Source: Gemmataceae bacterium
GTDB taxonomy: Bacteria > Planctomycetota > Planctomycetia > Gemmatales > Gemmataceae
Direction: 5' to 3'
DNA: 6,120 nucleotides
NCBI GenBank assembly: GCA_020847555.1
Contig: JADLBT010000368.1
Coordinates: forward strand, 1 to 6,120
Shown here: one piece after another, positions 1 through 4,545 of the stretch
Layout of the letters: each line of letters opens with the position of its first letter
Numbering within the stretch: the stretch's first letter is position 1
Notes under the pieces: generated by a model
Seen by the model: the letters and a program-made list of their open reading frames with translations, nothing else
The model's database searches: none
What the model was told of the DNA's origin: nothing
Position numbers and translations under genes: made by a program

Positions 1-2
1 AC

Positions 3-200
3 ATCCTCGTCCCCGGCGAGACGGGCAAGACGCACGTATTTCGCGCCGACCCGAAGCGGCTGGAGATGGTCGCGGAGAACCAGCTCGGCAAGCAGGCGTT
101 CGCCTCTCCGGTGGCGTGCGGCGGGCGCCTGTATCTGCGCGCCGTCGGCGCCAACCGCCAGGAATGGCTCTACTGCATCGGGCAGAAGGACGGCAAGTAG
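3..200 (+). CDS. C-terminal end of a PQQ-like beta-propeller repeat protein (5' truncated by window)
   Basis: Only the last 65 codons are present, read in the frame that ends with TAG at 198-200; the start lies left of the window. The visible protein contains strand-like blocks such as KTHVFRADP, FASPVACGGRLYLRAVG and the ending EWLYCIGQKDGK. The pattern 'E-N-x-L-G-x-x-A-F-A-S-P-V-x-C-G-G-R-L-Y-L-R' followed by 'LYCIG' is typical of the last blades of PQQ-binding-like (PF13360-type) beta-propeller proteins, which are abundant in planctomycetes and usually exported. The family call rests on this blade signature alone. Enzymatic activity cannot be judged, because the N-terminal part and any cofactor residues are missing. 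The sulfatase gene begins 72 nt downstream on the same strand, and no convincing terminator separates them, so co-transcription is possible. Confidence 0.75.
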   Translation: MLVPGETGKTHVFRADPKRLEMVAENQLGKQAFASPVACGGRLYLRAVGANRQEWLYCIGQKDGK

Positions 201-260
201 TGGCCGCTTGCAGGTGAGGTGGTTACCAGCCGCGAGCGCGAGCGCGCGGGGCCGCGTTTG

Positions 261-267
261 GAGGTGG
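261..267 (+). promoter_or_regulatory. Ribosome binding site that sets the sulfatase start
   Basis: GAGGTGG lies with its GAGG 8 nt before the ATG at 273. An in-frame GTG at 219 would add 18 charged residues (VTSRERERAGPR...) in front of the signal peptide and has only a weaker GGTGAGG upstream (213-219, running into the start codon). The ATG at 273 is therefore preferred. Confidence 0.6.
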
Positions 268-272
268 TTCAG

Positions 273-1847
273 ATGGCTTCTTGCACACCATCCCGCCCCT
301 GGTTTCGGAAGATCTCCGGCCCGCACGCCCTCCATCTGCTCTGCCTGGCGCTGGTCCTCTCTCTCGTCCCGGCGGGGTCGTGGGCGGGCGACCAGCCGAA
401 AGCGCCCCCGCGCCGCCCAAACATCCTGTGGATCGTCGCGGAGAACATCGACCTGGACCTCGGCTGTTACGGGGCCAAACACGTCCGCACGTTCCACCTG
501 GATCGCCTCGCGGCCCAGGGCGTCCGGTTCACGCGCGTCTTCGCCACTGCGCCCGTCTGTGCGCCCAGCCGATCCGCGTTCATGGTCGGCATGTATCAGA
601 CGACGACCGACACGCACCCCATGCGCTCGCACCGCAGCGATCAGTTCCGGCTGCCGCCGGGCGTGCGGCCGGTGACGCACTGGCTCCAGGACGCGGGCTA
701 CGCCACGTTCAACATCGGCCGGATCCTGCGCTGGCTCGTCGGCACGGTGAAGCTCGATCTGAACTTCGTCAACGAGGGGCCGATCTTCCAGTCAGACCGC
801 TGGGCCGACCTGCGCCGCAAGCAGCCGTTCTTCGCGATGATCAGCACGCCAGAGGTTGAGTACGATATCTACGACCGCAAAACAGCGAAGAAGACGCGCG
901 TCGAGTGGGTGGGCGAGAGCGAACACCCGCAGATCGCCAGGCCGAACGAGGTGACGCCGCCGCCGTATTTCCCCGACCACCCGGTCGCCCGCGAGGAGTG
1001 GGTCCGCTACCTGAACTCGGTGTCTGGCGTGGACGTGCGCGTCGGCCGGATCCTCGACGCGCTGAAGGCCGACGGGCTGGAAGACGACACCATCGTCGTC
1101 TTCTTTGCCGACAACGGCCGGCTCGACGTGCGCGGCATCCACTGGTGCTACGATAGCGGGCTGCGCGTGCCGCTAATCATCCGGTGGCCGCGGAACTTCC
1201 CGGCGCCGGCCGGTTGCCGGCCGGGCATCGTGAACGAGCAGGTGATTAGCCTGCTCGACCTGACGGCCACGACCCTGGACCTGGCGGGGCTGAAGCGTCC
1301 GCCGCTGATGCAGAGCCGCATCTTCCTCGGCAAGAACGCTGACCCGCCGCGCCGGTACGCCTTTAGCGCCCGCGACCGAATCGACGAGACGGTCAACCGC
1401 ATCCGGTCGGTGCGCGACGAGCGGTATCGCTACAACCGCAACTTCATGCCGGGGCAATCCCTCGCCGCCCTCAACCGCTACCGCGAGAAGTGCTTCCTGG
1501 TAATGCCCCTCGTCCGCCGCCTGCACGCCGAGGGCAAGTTGAAGGGGCCGGCCCTGGCGCTGGTGGCCCCGCGCCTCCCCGACGAGGAGCTGTTCGACAC
1601 GAAAGCGGACCCCTTCGAGATCGAGAACCTGGCCGGCTCCCGGGAACCGGCCCACCGCGAGGCGCTTCTGCGATTGCGAGCGGCGCTGGACGTGTGGATC
1701 ACGGAGACCGGCGACCGCGGCCAGTTCCCCGAACCGCCGGGGGTGGTCACCCCCTTCGAGCGGGAAATGCACGACTGGTTCGGCACCCCGGCCTGGTATC
1801 GGAAGACGGAACCGGCCTCCCGGGAGAAGTCTCCGAAGACCCCCTGA
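273..1847 (+). CDS. Exported sulfatase (arylsulfatase A-like, PF00884), variant active-site subfamily
   Basis: This 524-residue protein should hydrolyse a sulfate ester or sulfamate outside the cytoplasm. Residues 1-38 form a signal peptide: R8/R12/K13, a hydrophobic core at about 19-34, and SWA|GD as the cleavage site. The sulfatase fold follows: RPNILWIVAEN at 48-58, GCYG at 64-67, and the signature C96-A-P-S-R100. C96 is the residue that the family's maturation enzyme oxidises to formylglycine. Further blocks are K160 in a KLDLNF segment, ADNG at 279-282, and a C-terminal subdomain with the 'EELFDTKADPFEIENL' block that is usual in bacterial sulfatases. Length is normal. Odd points: the usual Asp-Asp metal pair after the first strand is Glu57-Asn58, and the segment after D280-N281-G282 reads RGIHWCYDSG, without the lysine often found there. 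These may mark a subfamily rather than decay, because the frame and signature are intact. The substrate cannot be predicted. The maturing enzyme is not in this window. Confidence 0.9.
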   Translation: MASCTPSRPWFRKISGPHALHLLCLALVLSLVPAGSWAGDQPKAPPRRPNILWIVAENIDLDLGCYGAKHVRTFHLDRLAAQGVRFTRVFATAPVCAPSRSAFMVGMYQTTTDTHPMRSHRSDQFRLPPGVRPVTHWLQDAGYATFNIGRILRWLVGTVKLDLNFVNEGPIFQSDRWADLRRKQPFFAMISTPEVEYDIYDRKTAKKTRVEWVGESEHPQIARPNEVTPPPYFPDHPVAREEWVRYLNSVSGVDVRVGRILDALKADGLEDDTIVVFFADNGRLDVRGIHWCYDSGLRVPLIIRWPRNFPAPAGCRPGIVNEQVISLLDLTATTLDLAGLKRPPLMQSRIFLGKNADPPRRYAFSARDRIDETVNRIRSVRDERYRYNRNFMPGQSLAALNRYREKCFLVMPLVRRLHAEGKLKGPALALVAPRLPDEELFDTKADPFEIENLAGSREPAHREALLRLRAALDVWITETGDRGQFPEPPGVVTPFEREMHDWFGTPAWYRKTEPASREKSPKTP

Positions 1848-1986
1848 TACCGGCTCCCTTGACTTCTCCTCTTGCCGTTTGCGGTCTGGTGGATCCCGCC
1901 CCGGAACGGAGGAGCGGACGGAGGTTTCACCCTTTACCGAACCGGCGCGTCGGCCGCGAGCGCGGCACCGGGCGGGGGCCACGCGC
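1848..1986. other. Intergenic gap between convergent genes
   Basis: The sulfatase (+) and the winged-helix gene (-) converge on these 139 bases. I see no gene. The only structure is a 5-bp GC hairpin (1953-1957 with 1962-1966, loop GAGC) without a T-run on either strand, so I do not call a terminator. Confidence 0.5.
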
Positions 1987-2346
1987 TCACTTGCTGAGGG
2001 TGTCGATTTGCGCCTTGAGCTTGCGGTGGGCAGCGGTCCGGCCCTTCGCCAGGGCCAGCACTTCGCTCCACGTCAGCCCGGGATCCGGGAACGGCAGCTG
2101 GTCAAGGGCTTCATCCAGCGTCCCCTCCAGGGCGTACCGGCCCTCGGTGAGGTGGACGACCACCCCCAGTGCGCGGAGCGATACCAGGTCGCGGTAGAAC
2201 CCGCGCAGGTTGAGCTTCAGGCGCTTGATCAGCGCGGCGCGGGTCTGCGGTTTACCGCCGAGGAGCACGAGCAGTCGGTACAGCCGCCCCGCCCGCTTCG
2301 ATGTGACCGCGCCTTTGGTGCTCGAGGGTGCAGTTGTTTTGGCCAT
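1987..2346 (-). CDS. Small winged helix-turn-helix protein (HTH_11 / DeoR-like, no effector domain)
   Basis: This is a 119-residue basic protein, read from ATG (complement of 2344-2346) to TGA (complement of 1987-1989). After a disordered Ser/Thr/Lys tail (1-19), residues 21-62 hold a helix (RLYRLLVLLGG), the turn-helix segment QTRAALIKRLKLN, and a likely recognition helix (LRGFYRDLVSLRALGV). A short wing ends in GRYAL at 69-73. This matches the DNA-binding N-terminal half of WYL/DeoR-type regulators, but the WYL or other ligand-binding half is absent. The C-terminal part (LPFPDPGLTW, then the basic stretch KGRTAAHRKLKAQ at 101-113) could be a second DNA or protein contact. The ribosome site is weak (GAGAA about 5 nt upstream of the ATG). 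The gene stands alone, convergent with the sulfatase and divergent from the deacetylase. DNA binding is inferred; the target is unknown. Confidence 0.75.
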   Translation of the reverse strand: MAKTTAPSSTKGAVTSKRAGRLYRLLVLLGGKPQTRAALIKRLKLNLRGFYRDLVSLRALGVVVHLTEGRYALEGTLDEALDQLPFPDPGLTWSEVLALAKGRTAAHRKLKAQIDTLSK

Positions 2347-2661
2347 GCCGTTCTCGATGCTCTCTGAGCCACCGGCGCTGGCGATCTGGGTAGGTTGGTG
2401 GCCGCATGGGACGGGTCAACTGACCCGGCCCCCCTGTCTCCCGGCCTGCTGCCCTGCCGTCACCCTGGGAGGGAGCAAAACCGGACCCATTGAAGAGAAA
2501 CCGGCAATCATTCCGCGCCGCCACCCGGCCGACAAAAGGGGGGAGGTCGGGACGGCCCGGAATTCGATAATAATGTGGGCAATCGTAGGCAACCGCGCGA
2601 GGGAAATCAAGGTGCCGTACCCTAAAGTTTTCCCCGATTCCCCAGTTTCACACCAGCGCCT
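2347..2661. other. Gene-free stretch between divergent genes
   Basis: Open frames here are short and low-complexity, or run on from other genes' shadows, and none resembles a protein I recognise. The stretch holds a 16-bp palindrome at 2412-2427 and an unusually AT-rich patch at about 2561-2575 (GATAATAAT). The patch resembles a -10 element but has no partner -35 at a workable distance on either strand. Promoters for both divergent genes probably lie here, but I cannot place them. Confidence 0.5.
2412..2427. promoter_or_regulatory. Palindrome, possible operator upstream of the winged-helix gene
   Basis: The 16 bases read CGGGTCA-AC-TGACCCG, a perfect inverted repeat with 7-bp arms, 66-81 bp upstream of the winged-helix start. 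Read toward that gene, the centre contains TTGACC, a reasonable -35 match. No good -10 follows at 16-18 bp. A two-fold symmetric site next to a small HTH gene suggests an autoregulatory operator, but this is inference, and a palindrome of this size could occur by chance in GC-rich DNA. No T-run follows on either strand, which speaks against a terminator. Confidence 0.3.
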
Positions 2662-2735
2662 GGAAAGTCACGGTTCGTGGCCCGTGGGGGAAGTGCGCGG
2701 GACGTGGCCCACGGGGCGCCACCTGTAGGCTTTCC
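2662..2735. repeat. 74-bp palindromic intergenic repeat, copy A (degenerate)
   Basis: The element is bounded by GGAAAG on the left and CTTTCC on the right. It carries an inner inverted pair CCCGTGGG (2681-2688) / CCCACGGG (2708-2715). It has exactly the same length, ends and inner core as copy B at 4290-4363. The two right halves match at about 24 of 34 positions, including an identical CCCACGGG core and the ending GGCTTTCC. Between the ends and the core the arms of copy A are mismatched, so it is the more decayed copy. It ends 39 bp before the deacetylase ATG, so it lies either in that gene's leader or just upstream of its promoter. No target-site duplication is visible. Confidence 0.75.
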
Positions 2736-2761
2736 AACAATCCGTTGGGCATCGACCGCCC

Positions 2762-2767
2762 GGAGAG
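2762..2767 (+). promoter_or_regulatory. Ribosome binding site that sets the bshB1 start
   Basis: GGAGAG lies 7 nt before the ATG at 2775. An in-frame TTG at 2745 would add ten residues, but it has no such site and would place the LmbE first strand (DYLVVAPHPDD) unusually far from the N-terminus. Confidence 0.6.
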
Positions 2768-2774
2768 TGGAGAG

Positions 2775-3461
2775 ATGGCAGACCTCGATTACCTCGTCGT
2801 CGCCCCGCACCCCGATGACGCCGAACTGGGGGTGGGCGGGACCATCCTGCTGCTCAAGGCACAGGGGGCCGCCGTCGGCGTCCTCGATTTGACCGATGGC
2901 GAGCCGACGCCGTTCGGGAGCCCCGCGATCCGGCAGGGCGAGACGGCGGCGGCCACCGCTGCCCTCGGCCTGGACTGGCGCGGCAACCTGGGGCTGACCA
3001 ACCGCGCGTTGCTGGCGGACCTCGACAGCCGGCGCCAGCTCGCGGTCGTCCTCCGAGAGTTGCGGCCGCGCTGCGTCCTGGCCCCCTACTGGGAGGACGC
3101 CCATCCGGATCACGTCCAGGCGAGCGCGCTCGTCGATGCGGCCCGGTTCTGGGCCAAGTTGACGCAGACGGACATGCCCGGCGAGCCGTTCTACCCGCCG
3201 CGTATCCTCTACTACTTCAGCGTTCACCTGCGCCTGCACGTCAAGCCGTCGTTCGTCCTCGACGTGACCGCCCACCACGAGCAGAAGCTGCGGGCGCTGG
3301 CGTGCTACCACTCCCAGTTCGTCCAGGGGCGGCCGGCGTTCCTCGACGAACTGCGTGAGCGCGCCCGATACTGGGGGTGGCTGATCGGCGCGGGGTACGG
3401 CGAGCCGTTCCTGTCGCGCGAGGAGGTCGGCCTGCGCGGGCTGCGCGACCTGCTGCTGTGA
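2775..3461 (+). CDS. bshB1: BshB1-type N-acetyl-sugar deacetylase (PIG-L/LmbE family)
   Basis: The protein has 228 residues, the usual length for BshB1. BshB1 is a zinc enzyme that removes the acetyl group from N-acetylglucosaminyl-malate in bacillithiol synthesis. The LmbE hallmark APHPDDAELG is at 10-19: H12 and D15 are the expected zinc ligands and D14 the expected general base. The second motif EDAHPDH is at 107-113 with H113 as third ligand. The family-typical blocks GVLDLTDGE (35-43), RQGETAAA (53-60), NLGL (71-74), LAPYWED (102-108) and SFVLDVTAHHEQKLRAL.CYHSQF (159-182) are all present. No signal peptide is seen, so it is cytoplasmic. The acyltransferase gene starts 112 nt downstream on the same strand, probably in one operon. 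Neither the glycosyltransferase (BshA) nor the ligase (BshC) of the pathway is in the window, so a different amino-sugar substrate within the PIG-L family remains possible. Confidence 0.88.
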   Translation: MADLDYLVVAPHPDDAELGVGGTILLLKAQGAAVGVLDLTDGEPTPFGSPAIRQGETAAATAALGLDWRGNLGLTNRALLADLDSRRQLAVVLRELRPRCVLAPYWEDAHPDHVQASALVDAARFWAKLTQTDMPGEPFYPPRILYYFSVHLRLHVKPSFVLDVTAHHEQKLRALACYHSQFVQGRPAFLDELRERARYWGWLIGAGYGEPFLSREEVGLRGLRDLLL

Positions 3462-3469
3462 GCAGCAGG
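3449..3469 (+). other. Stem-loop straddling the bshB1 stop codon
   Basis: CCTGCTGC (3449-3456) and GCAGCAGG (3462-3469) form a perfect 8-bp stem with loop TGTGA, which includes most of the stop codon. No T-run follows, so it is not a classical terminator. It could act as a weak pause or 3'-end stabiliser between the two genes. One arm comes from a run of CTG leucine codons, and a stem of this size is expected about once by chance in a window this long. Confidence 0.25.
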
Positions 3470-3487
3470 CGAACCGGGCGGGTTGGG

Positions 3488-3518
3488 CTGGCACGGGAAA
3501 GCGGGGATGTGCTATAGG
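3488..3518 (+). promoter_or_regulatory. Weak candidate promoter before the acyltransferase gene
   Basis: An extended -10, TGC-TATAGG (3510-3518), stands 19 bp after CTGGCA (3488-3493), which matches TTGACA at four of six positions. The -10 runs into the Shine-Dalgarno-like TAGGAGGAG (3515-3523), which has no start codon at the right distance. A promoter here would allow the acyltransferase to be expressed apart from bshB1. The long spacer makes this tentative. Confidence 0.25.
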
Positions 3519-3573
3519 AGGAGCCTGCGACGGGCCGCCGGAGGCGCTGCGCGCCCCAGAAAGGAATTGCCGC

Positions 3574-4272
3574 ATGAAGATCCGCCACCCCCTGTTCATC
3601 AAGGCCGCGGGGTTCGCGGGGGCGTGGCTGTTGCGCGGCTGGCTGCGCACCCTCCGCTACCAGTACTGCCCGCTTGGCCCGGACCTCGACCCGCGGCTGC
3701 CCCACTTGCGGCACTGCATCTACGCCTTCTGGCACGAGAACCTGCTCCTGCCGGCGCTGCGCTTCAGCGGGGTGAACGCCCACGTCCTGATTAGCCAGCA
3801 CGCTGACGGGCAGCTGATCGCCAACATTATCCAGCGCCTCGGGTTCAAGACGATCCGCGGCTCGACCACGCGCGGCGGCGTCCAGGCGCTGCTGCGCCTC
3901 CTCACGCTGAACGGAAGTTCTCACCTGGGCATCACCCCCGACGGGCCGCGTGGGCCGCGCCGGCGCGTCCAGCTCGGCGTCATCGCCCTGTCGTCCTACC
4001 TGCACATGCCGATCGTTCCGGCAGGTTTCGCGTATGACCGCCCGTGGCGGATGAGGAGCTGGGACCGCTTCGCCGTGCCGCGCCTCCGGTCGCGCGCGGC
4101 CTGCGTCACCGACCACCCCGTCCTCGTGCCGCCGCACGCGGCGCGCGGTTTGCTGGAAGAGTACCGGCAATGCCTGGAGGAGCGGCTGGCGGCGGCCACG
4201 GCGGCGGCGGAAAACTGGATCCTGACGGGCCAGGCGCCTCGGCCCATCGCGCATGTGCCGCTGGCGGCGTAA
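3574..4272 (+). CDS. Lysophospholipid acyltransferase-like protein (DUF374 family)
   Basis: The protein has 232 residues. The ATG at 3574 is preceded by AAAGGA (3560-3565) at 8 nt. Residues 8-28 are hydrophobic with Trp/Arg and look like a membrane-associating helix. The DUF374 (PF04028) pattern follows: IYAFWHEN at 49-56 with the catalytic-type H54, LISQHADGQLIA at 72-83 (usual form S-x-x-DGE), RLGFKTIRGSTTRGG at 88-102, ITPDGPRGPRRRVQLG at 120-135, and PIVPAGFAYDRPWRMRSWDRFAVP at 146-169. The family resembles PlsC/LpxL acyltransferases and is thought to move acyl chains onto lipid acceptors at the inner face of the cytoplasmic membrane; the natural substrate of DUF374 proteins is poorly defined. 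The gene follows bshB1 by 112 nt and is followed after 17 nt by a strong palindromic repeat that could end the transcript. Confidence 0.85.
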   Translation: MKIRHPLFIKAAGFAGAWLLRGWLRTLRYQYCPLGPDLDPRLPHLRHCIYAFWHENLLLPALRFSGVNAHVLISQHADGQLIANIIQRLGFKTIRGSTTRGGVQALLRLLTLNGSSHLGITPDGPRGPRRRVQLGVIALSSYLHMPIVPAGFAYDRPWRMRSWDRFAVPRLRSRAACVTDHPVLVPPHAARGLLEEYRQCLEERLAAATAAAENWILTGQAPRPIAHVPLAA

Positions 4273-4289
4273 AGGGCTTAACGAGAGAC

Positions 4290-4363
4290 GGAAAGCCCAC
4301 GGGTGGCGTCCTGTGGGGGAGGGTTGGAGACTTCACCCACGGGACGTCGCCCGAGGGCTTTCC
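4290..4363 (+). repeat. 74-bp near-perfect palindromic repeat, copy B; possible transcription terminator
   Basis: The left arm GGAAAGCCC (4290-4298) is the exact reverse complement of GGGCTTTCC (4355-4363). Pairing continues inward over 33 positions: 27 Watson-Crick pairs, 4 G-U pairs when read as + strand RNA, and only 2 mismatches, closing on a small loop at about 4323-4331. Length, ends and the CCCACGGG core are shared with copy A at 2662-2735. It begins 17 nt after the acyltransferase stop, so its transcript would fold into a very stable hairpin. The following bases (CTCCTTG, then TTGTTTTG about 20 nt later) give only a poor T-run. Terminator or RNA 3'-end protection is plausible but not shown. 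It may equally be a dispersed non-autonomous repeat. Confidence 0.85.
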
Positions 4364-4398
4364 CTCCTTGTGAGACAGCCGTCACTTGTTTTGTGGTC

Positions 4399-4426
4399 TT
4401 GACAGAACTTAGCGCATCCTTACCTT
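4399..4426 (+). promoter_or_regulatory. Candidate sigma70-type promoter for the radical SAM gene
   Basis: A perfect TTGACA (4399-4404) is followed after 16 bp by TACCTT (4421-4426), a weak -10 (three of six). The surrounding bases are more AT-rich than the rest of the window. It lies just past the palindromic repeat and points toward the radical SAM start, giving a leader of about 110 nt. Confidence 0.4.
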
Positions 4427-4455
4427 TTCAGCGACACGACCGACAGGAACAACGG

Positions 4456-4520
4456 CCTCCGCGTTTCGCGTGCGCCGCCCGCAGTCCGACCGTTTCTTGC
4501 GGACCGGCACCACGCGGAGG
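4456..4520 (+). other. Potential stem in the leader of the radical SAM gene
   Basis: CCTCCGCGT (4456-4464) and ACGCGGAGG (4512-4520) are perfect 9-bp inverted repeats. They enclose a smaller possible stem, GTCCG (4484-4488) with CGGAC (4500-4504). The outer arm hides a GGAGG that lies 25 nt before the start codon. I see no B12-box or other known riboswitch core. Stems of this quality occur by chance in GC-rich DNA, so a regulatory role is only a possibility. Confidence 0.25.
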
Positions 4521-4545
4521 ATGCCAACATCAGAAAGGTGCGTTC

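Noticed and set aside
1953..1966. Hairpin as a bidirectional terminator between the convergent genes
   Set aside because: The stem is only 5 bp and no T-run follows on either strand.
2561..2592. AT-rich GATAATAAT patch as a promoter -10
   Set aside because: No -35 sits at 16-18 bp on the + strand. On the minus strand TTGCCT is only 14 bp away from TATTAT.
3489..3503. Possible sigma54 promoter (TGGCACG followed by GC)
   Set aside because: The -24 half is perfect, but the -12 half reads AAGC instead of TTGC and its GC is one base too close. Sigma54 spacing is strict.
2622..3650. Minus-strand open frame of 342 codons over bshB1
   Set aside because: It has no domain features and is a shadow of the LmbE-type gene, whose zinc motifs are intact on the + strand.
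3241..4254. Minus-strand open frame of 337 codons over the acyltransferase
   Set aside because: It is Arg- and Ala-rich and spans two genes plus their gap. The + strand shows the conserved DUF374 blocks.
4370..4545. Cobalamin riboswitch before the B12-type radical SAM gene
   Set aside because: The leader is too short and I cannot find a B12 box or the conserved core.
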